Shown here one piece after another: positions 50,924 to 61,146 of a DNA stretch of 64,000 nt. Below the pieces are notes generated by a model that saw only the letters and a list, made by a program, of their open reading frames with translations, did not search any database and was not told the origin of the DNA. Made by a program: the position numbers and the translations under genes. Origin of the DNA: Pseudohongiella sp. O18 (GTDB lineage: Bacteria; Pseudomonadota; Gammaproteobacteria; Pseudomonadales; Pseudohongiellaceae). The stretch is taken from positions 1,240,001 through 1,304,000 of the forward strand of contig NZ_JAJSAR010000001.1 of NCBI RefSeq assembly GCF_021729085.1. The letters run 5' to 3'. Position 1 is the stretch's first letter. The number at the start of each line of letters is the position of its first letter.

Positions 50924-53299
50924 ATGTATCAGGCTCCATCCTCAGAGAATCACGATCCACGCGTTAAAGTCAGCCCTCTCGTTTCGAAGTCGACCCTGGC
51001 GCGGGCTCTGGGGCTGGCCTCGGCCATGATACTGCTGGCGGCCTGCTCCGAGCCGGCGCCGGACACCGTTCAGGAAGCAATGACGGAGGCTGCGCCTGAT
51101 TATCGTTACGACACTGAAATTCGCTGGACCAGTTACGGTATCCCGCATGTCAAGGCAGAAGACTGGGGCAGCCTGGGTTACGGTTTTGCCTACGCCACAG
51201 CCAACGATGCGATCTGCACCATAGCCCGCGATGTGCTGATGGTGAATGGGGAGCTATCCGCCAACTTCGGTCGTGATGGCGGTAATTATGAGAGTGATGT
51301 GTTTCACCGTGCTGTCCTGGACGATGCCATGATCGAGCGTTTCCGGCAGGGACAGAGTGAGCAGACCATCGATTTCTCGGCGGGTTATGTAGCGGGGTAT
51401 AACCGCTACCTCAGCGAGAATGCCAGTAATTTGCCACCGGCATGTGCGGGCGCCGACTGGGTGCGGCAGCTGACAGAAAGAGATGTCGACAAACTCACCG
51501 TGGGTGTGGGCATTCGATATGGACTGGGCCTGTTCCAGCGCGAGATGGCCAACGCCGCGCCACCGGGCGCCGAGGTGGCCGCCGTGGCGACCGACTTTGA
51601 TCAACTGGCAGGCATTGGCAGCAATGCCGTCGCTTTGGGTGGTGAGGTCACAGAAAACGGCAGTGGCATTCTGCTGGGGAATCCGCATTACCCCTGGCAG
51701 GGTTCGTCGCGCTTTCACATGATTCACACCACGATTCCCGGTGAGCTGGACGTGATGGGTGTCAGCCTTTACACCACCAGTCGCGTGTCCATCGGCTTTA
51801 ATCATGATGTTGCCTGGACTCATACAGTATCCACCGGCATGCGTTCCACACTGTACGCGCTGGAGCTTGATCCGGAGGATCCCACCCGCTACCGGTATGG
51901 TGATGAGTATCGGGACATGGAAGAGATAACCATTAATGTGCCCGTCGACAGCGGCACACAAACGCACACTGTTTACTCGACGCACTATGGGCCGGTAGTT
52001 GTTTCAGCGCAGTTGCCCTGGACAGAGTCGATGGCCTTCGCCATCCGCGACGTCAATCTGTACAACGATAGGTCGGCCGCAACCTATGATGCGCTGAACA
52101 AAGCTGAAAGCATTGATGATGTCGAAGCGGCACTGAGCATGCAGGGCGTCTCCTGGGTGAATACCATTGCCGCCGACCGGCACGGTACGGCTTTCTACGC
52201 AGACATCAGTGTTGTGCCGAATGTCGATGCGGAACTGTTCGAGCGCTGCCGGGTGCCGGCCGAAGGTGTGCCGTCACGTCTGGTTATTTTGAACGGCGCC
52301 GATCCGTCCTGTGAATGGTATGCGTCCGATCAATCAGAAGTACCTGGCGCTATGCCGGCAGACAATATGCCGCGTCTGCGCCGTGACGATTACGTGCATA
52401 ACGCCAACGACAGCTACTGGCTATCGACACCCCGCGAACCGCTGGAGGGTTATTCACCCATCATTGGCAGTGAACGATCCATGGTCAGCCTGCGCACACG
52501 GGCAGGGCTGACATTCATTGAGGAGGCCTTGCAGCAAAAGCAGGCGGCGGGCGAAAAGATGGGTCCGCAGGACCTGCAGTCCATGCTGTTCAGTCATCGG
52601 CACTATGGCGCCGAACAGTATCTCGATAGTGTGCTGGCACTGTGTGAAAGCGCAGAGCAGCCAGTAACCCTGGATGATAACGAAGTTGATGTGACGCCTG
52701 CCTGCGAGGCGCTGGCTGCCTGGGACCGGCGCGAAGACATCGACAGCCGCGGCGCGCATGTCTGGCGCGAGTTCTGGCGAGATGTGTCTGGCACAGACAA
52801 TCTGTATTCGGTGCCGTTTGATGTGGCCGATGCGGTCAATACGCCCCGGGATCTGGCGCTTGAGCGCACAGAAGTGCGTCAGGCAGTGCTGGAGTCGCTG
52901 GCGCATGCCCAGACCTTCTGGCAGGACCAGGGTGTGGCGCTGGATGCCGAGCTTGGCACATTGCAGTACGAACCCCGCAATGACGAGAACATACCGATTC
53001 CCGGCGGCGATGGCGGGGCCGGCATGTGGAGCGTCATCACCAGCCGCTTCAACCCGGAAGCTGGCGCCTATACGCCGATTCTGCATGGCAACAGCTACAT
53101 GCAGGTGGTCAGCTGGGATGCGGACGGCAGGGTCAATCCCACCGGGATTCTGAGTTATTCGCAGTCGGAAGATCCACGATCGCCACACTTTGCCGACCAG
53201 ACCCGGTTATACTCCCAGAGTATGTGGCTTGATCTGCCGTTTCATGAAGCTGATATTCTGGCTGACCCGGAATTGAGGACCCTGAGGCTGCAGGAATGA
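50924..53299 (+). CDS. Penicillin acylase family lipoprotein (Ntn hydrolase)
   Basis: 791 residues. A lipobox LLAAC (Cys41) predicts a lipid anchor. The alpha-chain-like part (about 60-220) begins IRWTSYGIPHVKAEDWGSLGYG. The N-terminal nucleophile is Ser233 in GIGSNAVALGG, exposed by self-cleavage in this family; LLGNPHYPWQG and the later GFNHDVAWTHT are the usual beta-chain motifs. Relatives cleave acyl-homoserine lactones, penicillins or aculeacin; here the substrate is unknown. The lipid anchor keeps it at the envelope. A small lipoprotein gene follows after 40 bases. Confidence 0.92.
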   Translation: MYQAPSSENHDPRVKVSPLVSKSTLARALGLASAMILLAACSEPAPDTVQEAMTEAAPDYRYDTEIRWTSYGIPHVKAEDWGSLGYGFAYATANDAICTIARDVLMVNGELSANFGRDGGNYESDVFHRAVLDDAMIERFRQGQSEQTIDFSAGYVAGYNRYLSENASNLPPACAGADWVRQLTERDVDKLTVGVGIRYGLGLFQREMANAAPPGAEVAAVATDFDQLAGIGSNAVALGGEVTENGSGILLGNPHYPWQGSSRFHMIHTTIPGELDVMGVSLYTTSRVSIGFNHDVAWTHTVSTGMRSTLYALELDPEDPTRYRYGDEYRDMEEITINVPVDSGTQTHTVYSTHYGPVVVSAQLPWTESMAFAIRDVNLYNDRSAATYDALNKAESIDDVEAALSMQGVSWVNTIAADRHGTAFYADISVVPNVDAELFERCRVPAEGVPSRLVILNGADPSCEWYASDQSEVPGAMPADNMPRLRRDDYVHNANDSYWLSTPREPLEGYSPIIGSERSMVSLRTRAGLTFIEEALQQKQAAGEKMGPQDLQSMLFSHRHYGAEQYLDSVLALCESAEQPVTLDDNEVDVTPACEALAAWDRREDIDSRGAHVWREFWRDVSGTDNLYSVPFDVADAVNTPRDLALERTEVRQAVLESLAHAQTFWQDQGVALDAELGTLQYEPRNDENIPIPGGDGGAGMWSVITSRFNPEAGAYTPILHGNSYMQVVSWDADGRVNPTGILSYSQSEDPRSPHFADQTRLYSQSMWLDLPFHEADILADPELRTLRLQE

Positions 53300-53339
53300 T
53301 CAGCTTGATAAATTGCATTGAGATATGGGGTAGTTGTAA

Positions 53340-53882
53340 GTGTTGATCAAAGAAGTTCGGTCAGTAGCCCTGGTGGCACTGGCTGCATTGCTGGCGGCGT
53401 GTGCCAGTAGCCGGGTATTGGATGAGTGGCCGGAATCCGTTCCGGAACAGAACTGGTTTATCCAGGCCTACCAGGCAGACGAAGCGAATCAGCAACGCCA
53501 GACAGACGTTGAGTACCTCACCTGGGTAGTTCGCTTTTATGAAGGTTGGGAGCTTATGGCAACCGGCTGGAACGACATCACACCGGCACTGATGGTGGAT
53601 ATGGAAGGCGAACAGCGCCGCGAACTGGCGGCAAGAAGTGAGCAGCTGGGCAAGATGATCTCGGCAGAGTGGGCCAAGGACAACGATGTGCGCTCCATCG
53701 ATACCTCCATGCTCAGTCTCTGGGGCAGTGTCATGCTGGCGGTTGAGGAACCGCATGCCAAACTGGCGGCAGTGACCCTTATTGATCAGGATGTTGATGC
53801 GTTGCTCAGAGGTGAACTGAGCGCAGATGAAGTCAACGATCAGCGCTATATGCAGCGCCTGGATCTGCCGGCTGACTTTTAG
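53340..53882 (+). CDS. Lipoprotein, hypothetical
   Basis: 180 residues starting at GTG. Lipobox LLAAC (Cys21). The mature protein is helical, with WFIQAYQADEANQQRQTDVEYLTWVVRFYEGWEL in meaning near the start and LSLWGSVMLAVEEPHAKLAAVTLI in the middle. I do not recognise the family. It probably shares the acylase transcript and could serve that enzyme, but this is inference from position only. Confidence 0.7.
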   Translation: MLIKEVRSVALVALAALLAACASSRVLDEWPESVPEQNWFIQAYQADEANQQRQTDVEYLTWVVRFYEGWELMATGWNDITPALMVDMEGEQRRELAARSEQLGKMISAEWAKDNDVRSIDTSMLSLWGSVMLAVEEPHAKLAAVTLIDQDVDALLRGELSADEVNDQRYMQRLDLPADF

Positions 53883-53918
53883 ATCGGGCCGGCAGCTTCA
53901 GTGCTGTTAAAAGGTCCC

Positions 53919-54455
53919 TTACTCAGGGCGGTTGCAGCGCGGATCGCCCTGCTGAATGCCAACAATCATTTCGCGGCTCAGCGGAATCGGATCGCAGCCG
54001 TGACCGGTTTCGCAGATCATGTCCCACTGCGGTTCCGCCTTCACGTGGCAGTCCAGGCAGTTACCACCAAAACGATTGACCACATCGGTAAAGCCACGCG
54101 TCACAATCTCCGACTCACCTGAGCTGACATCCAGTTCAAAAAACTCCCAGTCATTGGTCTGCGGGCTGGTGCCAGCGGGCTGTTTTACCATGACTTCAGT
54201 CGGCACCAGCTGCACCACAGAGCCAGTAGGCCAGGTGCCGCCGGTTTCTGAATTGGCGACCGCCAGCGTGGCTGCGATATCACCAAGCAGGTTATCAACA
54301 TAGAATCCCCGCACAGGTGTCATCTCAGTAATACACTCAAAGGTGTCTGCATCGATTTCAATCGGTGCGTCAGCAGCGTAAATCTGGGCAACGCCAGCCA
54401 GTGCAGCGGCGCTGGCCAGGGTAGTAGCTAGGGCAATCTTTTTCAGTCTTGTCAT
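53919..54455 (-). CDS. Exported monohaem c-type cytochrome, hypothetical
   Basis: 178 residues with a GGAGCACC site. A signal peptide ends QIYAAD. One haem c site, CLDCH (133-137), lies near the C-terminus, followed by two more cysteines in WDMICETGHGCDPIP. The N-terminal part (IEIDADTFECITEMTPVRGFYVDNLLGD in meaning) resembles P460-like or small redox domains but is not diagnostic. It is the last of three leftward genes with NosR-like and OhrR-like proteins. A perfect 16-bp palindrome lies 34 bases upstream. Confidence 0.78.
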   Translation of the reverse strand: MTRLKKIALATTLASAAALAGVAQIYAADAPIEIDADTFECITEMTPVRGFYVDNLLGDIAATLAVANSETGGTWPTGSVVQLVPTEVMVKQPAGTSPQTNDWEFFELDVSSGESEIVTRGFTDVVNRFGGNCLDCHVKAEPQWDMICETGHGCDPIPLSREMIVGIQQGDPRCNRPE

Positions 54456-54482
54456 GGCAGGTGCTCCGTAGTTATGTTGTTT

Positions 54483-54504
54483 GCGATAATATCGCGCGCG
54501 ATAT
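54483..54504. promoter_or_regulatory. 16-bp perfect palindrome with overlapping half-sites
   Basis: ATATCGCGCGCGATAT (54489-54504) reads the same on both strands. A third half-site GCGATA at 54483-54488 forms a second inverted pair with TATCGC. It sits between the MarR-family gene and the cytochrome gene, so it is the likely operator of that regulator. A further small palindrome, CTGCA-AA-TGCAG, lies at 54518-54529. Confidence 0.65.
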
Positions 54505-54564
54505 AAATCATCAAGTACTGCAAATGCAGTCGATCGTGCAGATAATGCTATTGGCCGCGAAACG

Positions 54565-55038
54565 TCAGTCGGTGTCGAGACCTTTCAGGTGTGTCAAAAA
54601 CTGGTCCAGCTGCCGCTTGAGAGCGATGGCGTCCTCTATCGGATAGCCAACCTGGGTGAAAAGTTGTTCGGGTATGCAGGCGCACCGTCGGCGCAGGGCT
54701 TTGCCGGCGCGCGTCAGAAGTATGGTGACCACGCGCTCGTCATCGGTGCTCCGGCGGCGCTCAATCAACTCCATGGCCTCCAGGCGTTTAAGCAGCGGCG
54801 TCAAAGTGTTGGTGGCGAGCTGCGCGCGGCGACCAATGTGAGAGACGGTGCAGGGCTGATCCTCCCACAGAATCAGCAGCACGATATATTGCGGATAGGT
54901 CAGGCCCAGTGGCTCCAGCAGCGGCTGGTATAGTCTGGTAACCAGACGCGAGGCCGCATAAAGCGGAAAACATATCTGGTTGTCCAGCGCCTGCGCGTCG
55001 ATGTCGGCAGGTATGGTGTTATTGTTATTGGCAGACAA
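54565..55038 (-). CDS. MarR-family regulator, OhrR-like
   Basis: 157 residues starting at TTG, with GAGGAGAGG 4-12 bases upstream. The winged-helix part has LGLTYPQYIVLLILWEDQP, AQLATNTLTPLLKRLEAMELIERRRS and DERVVTILLT. Cys23 in NQICFPLYAASR matches the peroxide-sensing Cys of OhrR. No ohr gene is beside it; instead it lies between the NosR-like gene and the cytochrome gene. It is probably a thiol-switch repressor of this redox group. Confidence 0.9.
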   Translation of the reverse strand: MSANNNNTIPADIDAQALDNQICFPLYAASRLVTRLYQPLLEPLGLTYPQYIVLLILWEDQPCTVSHIGRRAQLATNTLTPLLKRLEAMELIERRRSTDDERVVTILLTRAGKALRRRCACIPEQLFTQVGYPIEDAIALKRQLDQFLTHLKGLDTD

Positions 55039-55087
55039 CAGGGCCTCTCCTCATGCGGGTCACGGGGACCCGGGTGTTATTGCTGTG

Positions 55088-57184
55088 TCATTCTGTGCGC
55101 AATTCCTTGTGGCGCACGATAATACGGCTCATATCGTGACGGCAGGAGCCGGCTTTCTTGATCAGCTTGTCTTCACAGATATCACAGCGTACACATTCCT
55201 TGAAGTCAATCTTCTCACGCCGGATGGCACCGGTGGGACAGGCATGTTCGCAAACGGTACACACGGTGCACTGCGGCACCCGCTTGATGCGCAGCGGACT
55301 GACAAAAGATACCACACCCAGCGCAGCACCGAGCGGGCAGACATAACGGCAATAAAAACGCGGTACAACCACACAGGCCAGCAGGATCGCCGCCAGGATG
55401 GCAAACAGCACGGCCGAACCACTCAGGAAGAACAGCGTGCCAAATGGCTCAAAGTACTGGAACACGGCGACATTGTTGGCGATCAGTGCGGCACCAATGA
55501 TAAAAGCCAGGAAGCCGTATTTTAGATATATGGCCTTGTCATGGACCTTCTGCGGCATCAGTCGGCTGAATTTATGGCGCAGTCGCTTGGGCGTAAATCG
55601 GGTAATAATGTCCTGCACAGCGCCAAAAGGACACAGCGAGGAGCAGAATACGCGGCCCCATATCAGGGTGGTGACGACGGTAAAGACAACCAGCATGGTC
55701 AGTGGCAGGTTGTTTAGAAACACATCCGGTCCCTGCAGCAACACGCCAGTGATATGCGCCACCGACAGGAATCCTGCCTCCATGATACCCAGATACACCA
55801 GCGTCGCGGTCAGGGCCACCCAGCGCCAGCGTGAACTCTTGCGTAAAAAGGCGACCATCACCAGGGTGAAGATAAGCAGCGACATCAGTACGCTGCCCCA
55901 GGGCGTCACGCCCCACGGCGGATTGTTGATGAACTGCCGAATAGCGCTGTTTTCGGCGCGGATGATGCGCTCAATTTCCTGTTCGCTCAGGATGGGGTCG
56001 CCACTGGCAATGCGCGCACCCATGCCTACCGGCTGGAATGTCAGCTCATAGGGTTCCAGGCTGCCCAGCGGCTGATAAAAAATATTAAGCGGTTGAGTAA
56101 TGTCATAGTTGTCGTCAATGACCAGCGCACCGGCGAATTCGGCTTGACCCGCAATCATACCGACGTCGGCATTACCCGCGGTAACCAGTCGGTTTGCCAT
56201 TACGCGTCGACGCGGTGAACCATCCTGCTGCAATTGCATGCGGTCCTGGCGGAACTGCCCGAAGCCACTGCCGCCGACGCCAAGCAGAATCAACTGATTG
56301 CCACCCAGTTGGGCTGCCGCATCCCGTTCCGCGCGTGCGTAGGCCTGACGGCCGATAAAAAACTCACCAAGTGCCGGGTGGCCCATGTAAGTGAGTGTCA
56401 GCTGCAGCTCCTGGCCGCCAGGGATGGGCATGGTCAGCTGCTGTACAATGCCTTCCTCCAGCAACTGCTCCCAGGTGAATTGCTGCATATGTTCAAGAAT
56501 TCGCTGTGAGCGGGCCACGTCGACGGCGTTATCCGGCGTAAACCCATTGTAGGCGGCAGCCACCCGGCGGGCAGCTTCCCGGACACCGCGGCTGATGGCG
56601 AAACTGGTGACGGTGGCACCGGCAATGCCGTCAATGTCCCGACGAACCTGGAAGTCATCACCGATATGTTTGCCCTGGTACTGTGCCTGAAATACCGGGT
56701 CGGCGGCAAAGTCGCCGACGGTGTTCACGTAGGATTCGACGTAATTGAGTATCTTGATACCTGTCAGCTCATTGTCCAGATTCACGCCTGCCAGCATGTC
56801 GATGGGTGCGCTGAAGCCTCGTTCTTCGGGGGGGATGTCCGCTGTCAGGAAAACGTAACCGACCAGCGTCTGTGCGCCCGAGTCCGGGTCGGTCTGGTAA
56901 CCGCGATACACCGGCGGTTCGCCGGACTTTTCGGAAAATGAATCTGCTTCTGGCATGACCTGGGTCAGCCACTCCGGCTGCACCTCGGTGGAAAAAGGGG
57001 TTCTGACCGGATTGCCTTCAACGGGCTGGCGTGGCGGCTGAGCTGTGACCAGTGAGCTAGCCATCAGGCTAATCGCCAAAACAAAACCCAGTATGATATC
57101 AATCGCGCTGATGCGCGATCTGCCCAATCTGCCCAAAGAGAATACTCTGCCCCGGAGTGAATGCTTTGTGAGTCGCTTGAACAT
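55088..57184 (-). CDS. NosR/NirI-family flavoprotein-ferredoxin membrane protein
   Basis: 698 residues with the full NosR layout. After an N-terminal helix (about 26-48), a periplasmic FMN-binding domain has DGIAGATVTSFAIS, with Thr191 as the likely covalent flavin site. About five membrane helices follow, carrying the CxxxCP motifs CSSLCPFGAVQD and CRYVCPLGAALG. The cytosolic end has two ferredoxin motifs (CTVCTVCEHACP and CVRCDICED). NosR donates electrons to nitrous oxide reductase, but no nosZ, nosD or nirS is in the window, so its partner here is unknown. The cytochrome downstream is a candidate. Confidence 0.9.
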   Translation of the reverse strand: MFKRLTKHSLRGRVFSLGRLGRSRISAIDIILGFVLAISLMASSLVTAQPPRQPVEGNPVRTPFSTEVQPEWLTQVMPEADSFSEKSGEPPVYRGYQTDPDSGAQTLVGYVFLTADIPPEERGFSAPIDMLAGVNLDNELTGIKILNYVESYVNTVGDFAADPVFQAQYQGKHIGDDFQVRRDIDGIAGATVTSFAISRGVREAARRVAAAYNGFTPDNAVDVARSQRILEHMQQFTWEQLLEEGIVQQLTMPIPGGQELQLTLTYMGHPALGEFFIGRQAYARAERDAAAQLGGNQLILLGVGGSGFGQFRQDRMQLQQDGSPRRRVMANRLVTAGNADVGMIAGQAEFAGALVIDDNYDITQPLNIFYQPLGSLEPYELTFQPVGMGARIASGDPILSEQEIERIIRAENSAIRQFINNPPWGVTPWGSVLMSLLIFTLVMVAFLRKSSRWRWVALTATLVYLGIMEAGFLSVAHITGVLLQGPDVFLNNLPLTMLVVFTVVTTLIWGRVFCSSLCPFGAVQDIITRFTPKRLRHKFSRLMPQKVHDKAIYLKYGFLAFIIGAALIANNVAVFQYFEPFGTLFFLSGSAVLFAILAAILLACVVVPRFYCRYVCPLGAALGVVSFVSPLRIKRVPQCTVCTVCEHACPTGAIRREKIDFKECVRCDICEDKLIKKAGSCRHDMSRIIVRHKELRTE

Positions 57185-57292
57185 GAGAAATGAATGTCCT
57201 GCTGCCTGGAAAATGGCGGTAACTATACCCTTGCATCACCGGCAGTGGTATAACGGGGCAGTTAAAAATAATGACATTGTGTAACGGGCAGC

Positions 57293-58729
57293 ATGGCAGT
57301 CACTTCCAGTAAATCACTCCAGCAGACATGGCGGTTGCGACCGCGCGCCATCACTCTCGCATTTGGTTATGCGGTCGTGGCCGGTCTCTGGATCTTCACT
57401 TCAGACTGGGTATTGTTTGCCATTTTACAGGACAGTGCAGCGGTCGAGCGCTGGAGCGTTGCCAAAGGCATCGCTTTTGTCACTATCACCGCGCTGTTTT
57501 TACTGGTGCTGATGTGGCGGACACTGGGGGTACTGGAAAACGCGTTCAATGCACTGAAGGCCTCCGAGCGACGCCTGAGCAGCAGTCGCTCACAGCTGTC
57601 CGCTGTGATCAACTCGGCGCGTGATGCCATCATCACCGTTGATGGCAACAGCTCTGTGCTGTCATTCAATCCAGCCGCCGAGCGCGTGTTTGGCTGTTCG
57701 GCACGTCAGGTGCTGGGCAAGTCTGTCAACCAGTTAATACCTACCGGAGTTGACGATAACACCCACGAGTTTCTGATCACCCAGGCGTTGCGCGCAAGTG
57801 GCGAAGATTTTCCGGTCGAAATGTCTGTGTCACGTGTCCGTGGTCGCTACGGTGTCATGTACACAGTCATTCTCCGTGACATCGGTCGCCGCCTTCAACA
57901 AGAGAAAGCATTGCGCGATCTGAATGAGAATCTGGAACGCAAAGTTGCTGAACGCACACGCGAGCTTCGGGATGCGGTTGTTCGTGCCCAGGCTGCTGAT
58001 CGTCTCAAGTCGGCTTTCCTCGCCACCATGTCCCATGAGCTGCGCACGCCGCTCAATTCCATCATTGGTTTTACCGGCATCGTGCTTCAGGAGCTGGCCG
58101 GCCCTCTCAATGAAGAGCAGTCCCGTCAGTTAGGGATGGTTCGCGGCAGCGCGCGTCATCTGCTGGATCTGATCAATGACGTTCTGGACCTGTCCAAAAT
58201 TGAGGCAGGTGAGCTTCAGGTGCGCAGCGAGCCATTTGATGCGCGGGAATCGCTGGAACGGGTGGTAGCGTCGATAAAACCCCTGGCAGACAAAAAAAAT
58301 CTGCAGTTACATGTCAGTATAGATCCGGCAGTCGGTCTGATGATCAGCGATCGGCGCCGTCTCGAACAGATTGTCATCAACCTGCTCAACAATGCCATTA
58401 AGTTCACCGAGCGTGGGTCTGTCACGCTTGAGTGCCAACTGTTGGGTCAGGAACACGGCGAAAAAGAATTACGGGTCGATGTCAGTGACACGGGTATTGG
58501 CATCGAACCGGTGCACCTGAGCGGCCTGTTTCAGCCATTCAACCAGATCGATACCGGCCTGACCCGGGAGCACGAGGGAACCGGTCTGGGACTGGCTATC
58601 TGCAGGCGCTTGTGTGAACTGCTCGGGGGGCGCATCAGCGTCAGCAGCGAGCAGGACAAGGGCAGTCGATTCACCGTCGAGTTGCCTGCCAACCAGCCGC
58701 AAGAGACTGAAATAAAGGAGTTGCAGTGA
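57293..58729 (+). CDS. Membrane PAS-domain sensor histidine kinase
   Basis: 478 residues. Two membrane helices (about 20-46 and 59-77) frame a very short periplasmic loop, so the signal is probably sensed inside. A PAS domain follows (about 98-205, with FNPAAERVFGCSARQVLGK). The phospho-acceptor is His248 in FLATMSHELRTPLNSIIGF. The ATPase domain has VINLLNNAIKFTERG, DTGIGIEPVH and GTGLGLAICRRLC. It overlaps the receiver gene by 4 bp and heads a three-gene phosphorelay cassette. Confidence 0.93.
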   Translation: MAVTSSKSLQQTWRLRPRAITLAFGYAVVAGLWIFTSDWVLFAILQDSAAVERWSVAKGIAFVTITALFLLVLMWRTLGVLENAFNALKASERRLSSSRSQLSAVINSARDAIITVDGNSSVLSFNPAAERVFGCSARQVLGKSVNQLIPTGVDDNTHEFLITQALRASGEDFPVEMSVSRVRGRYGVMYTVILRDIGRRLQQEKALRDLNENLERKVAERTRELRDAVVRAQAADRLKSAFLATMSHELRTPLNSIIGFTGIVLQELAGPLNEEQSRQLGMVRGSARHLLDLINDVLDLSKIEAGELQVRSEPFDARESLERVVASIKPLADKKNLQLHVSIDPAVGLMISDRRRLEQIVINLLNNAIKFTERGSVTLECQLLGQEHGEKELRVDVSDTGIGIEPVHLSGLFQPFNQIDTGLTREHEGTGLGLAICRRLCELLGGRISVSSEQDKGSRFTVELPANQPQETEIKELQ

Positions 58730-59121
58730 ACCAGAGTGTCTCTGATAAGCGTAGTCTGAAAATACAGCTGATTGAAGATAACGAGCAGAATCGCTACCTG
58801 CTGACTTTCCTGCTGCAGAACAAGGGGCATCAGGTGCTTGCCGCCATCGATGGCCTTAGCGGCATCGAAATGGCCCGCAGCAATGAGCCCGATCTTATCC
58901 TGCTGGACATTCAACTCCCGGCCATGCACGGCTACGATGTAGCGGCTGCCCTGAGACAGATCGATAGCCTCCAGCAGACACCCATCGTGGCCGTGACATC
59001 CTATGCCATGCCGGGCGATCGCGAAAAGGCATTGGCAGCAGGCTGTGATGGTTACATTGAAAAACCGATAGACCCTGAGACCTTCGTTGACGAAGTAGAG
59101 CGTTTCTGCCCGGGAAGCTGA
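58726..59121 (+). CDS. Single-domain response regulator (DivK/CheY-like)
   Basis: 131 residues starting at a GTG that overlaps the kinase stop. Acidic pocket in LIEDNEQNRYLLTFLLQ and the phospho-acceptor Asp61 in LILLDIQLPAMHGYDV. TSYAMPGDREKALAAGCDGYIEKPID gives the conserved Thr/Ser and Lys. There is no output domain; it can only pass phosphate on or bind partners. It ends 2 bases before the hybrid gene. Confidence 0.93.
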   Translation: MNQSVSDKRSLKIQLIEDNEQNRYLLTFLLQNKGHQVLAAIDGLSGIEMARSNEPDLILLDIQLPAMHGYDVAAALRQIDSLQQTPIVAVTSYAMPGDREKALAAGCDGYIEKPIDPETFVDEVERFCPGS

Positions 59122-59123
59122 TA

Positions 59124-61146
59124 ATGCAATTTGTGTTGGTGGTGGACGATAAAGAAGAAAATCGCTATTACCTTCAGGCCTTGCTGACGGGTTATGGCTA
59201 TCAGGTGGCCGTGGCCCGGCATGGTGCCGAGGCGCTGACTCTGGCACGTCAGACACTCCCGGATATGGTCGTTTCCGATCTGCTGATGCCGGTCATGGAT
59301 GGCTATACGCTGCTCCGCCACTGGAAAGCTGATCCGCAATTGCAGCGAGTCCCCTTTATTGTCTACACCGCCACGTATACACAGGCAGAAGATGAAGAGC
59401 TTGCGCTGAAGCTGGGTGCTGATGCCTTTATTCTCAAGCCTGCCGAGCCTGAAGATTTTGTGGCCAGCATTCGAGAGGTTGCCGACCGGGTCCGGCCGAG
59501 ACAGCCAGGGCCTTTAGAGGGCGGCACGATTGAAGGCGCCAGTGATGAAGAGCTGCTCAAGCACTATAGCGAGACCCTGATACGCAAGCTCGAAGAAAAG
59601 AGCATGCAGCTCGAGGAGGTCAATGCCACGCTGGCAGCCAGCGAGGAGCGGTTTCGGTTGCTGGCGCAGGCGACCAACGACGCTGTCTGGGACTGGGATG
59701 TGACCAAGGATCGCCGCTGGTGGGGGGGCGGGTTCTCCAATCTGTTTGGCTACCGGGAAGGCACGGTTGCAACGTCGCGCAGCAGCTGGGCGGAATTGAT
59801 TCATCCGGACGATCGTGTCGAGGTGCTCGCTAAATTTCGCCAGACACTGGCATCGGAAGACGACTGGCATGCGGAGTATCGATTCCGGCGCGCCGACGGC
59901 AGCTGGGCCCATGTCGAAGACCGGGGGCACCTGGTTCGCAATCAGCACGGCACCCCTGTACGCATGATTGGCGGGATCTCGGATGTCAGCTCTCGCAAGC
60001 TGCTGGAAGAGCGCCTGCACAATGCTCAGCGGATGGAGGCCGTCGGGCAGTTGACCGGGGGCATCGCCCATGATTTCAATAACCTGCTGACCGTTGTGCT
60101 GGGCAATGCCGAGTGTCTGGTGGAAATGCTCGAGGATCAGCCGGATGCGCAGTCTTTTGCGCGAATGATCACCGATGCCGCAGAACGCGGTGCCGATCTG
60201 ACGCGCCGCCTGCTCACTTTTGCCCGCAAGCAGTCGCTGACACCGGCGCCGACTGATATCAACAGATTGATCAATGGCTTGCAGCCCATGCTGCAGCGAG
60301 TCCTGAATCGGCATATACGCTTCGAGTACAAACCTCAGCCCGGCCTGCCACCGACAATGATAGATGTGGCGCAAATGGAGAACGCACTGCTGAACCTGTG
60401 TGTAAATGCGCGCGACGCCATGCCCGATGGGGGTGTTCTGAAAATCGCGACCTCTTCCAGGCATCTGGACAAGGCAGAAAATCTGGGCGATGTCTCGCTG
60501 GCCGCAGGTGACTATCTGCTCGTATCTGTCAGTGACACTGGCGCTGGCATTGCGGCGGAATATCGCGACAAGGTGTTTGAGCCGTTTTTTACCACCAAGC
60601 CGGAAGGCAAGGGGTCGGGGCTGGGCCTGGCCATGGTGTATGGTTTTGTACGCCAGTCTGGCGGTTATATTGCAGTTGAGTCATCGCCCGGCGAAGGCGC
60701 TCGCTTCGACCTGTATCTGCCGGTGGTGGAAGCTGCCGACCAAAGCTCACAGTCCTCCCGTGCCAGTCAGGGCATCGCGCTGGGGTCGGAACGGGTGCTG
60801 CTGGTCGAGGACGAACCGCAGGTGCGAGAACTGGCCAGGGTAAGCCTCGAGTCTCTGGGATATCAGGTGACGGTGGCAGAGTCGGGTGAGCAGGCCCTGG
60901 CCAGACTGGAAGCCGCGCAGAATAGCGACATCAGAATCGACCTGCTGTTCACCGATGTGCAGATGTCCGGAATGAATGGTACCGAGCTGGCGGCCCGGGC
61001 TCTGGTCCGGCAACCTGGACTGCCGGTGCTGTATACCTCAGGTTTTACCGGCTCTGGCGAGCGCGGCCCCTTGCCGCATACGGACTTCCCGGTTCTGGGT
61101 AAACCCTACCGGCGAGCCGAGCTGGCCGAGGCTGTTGCGCAGGTAT

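Noticed and set aside
55057-55071. GGGTC-ACGGG-GACCC hairpin between the NosR-like and OhrR-like genes
   Set aside because: Only five base pairs and no T-run; too weak to call a terminator.
55088-57184. Denitrification (nitrous oxide reduction) capacity suggested by the NosR-like gene
   Set aside because: No nosZ, nosDFYL or nir genes are in the window; NosR-type proteins alone do not show the pathway.
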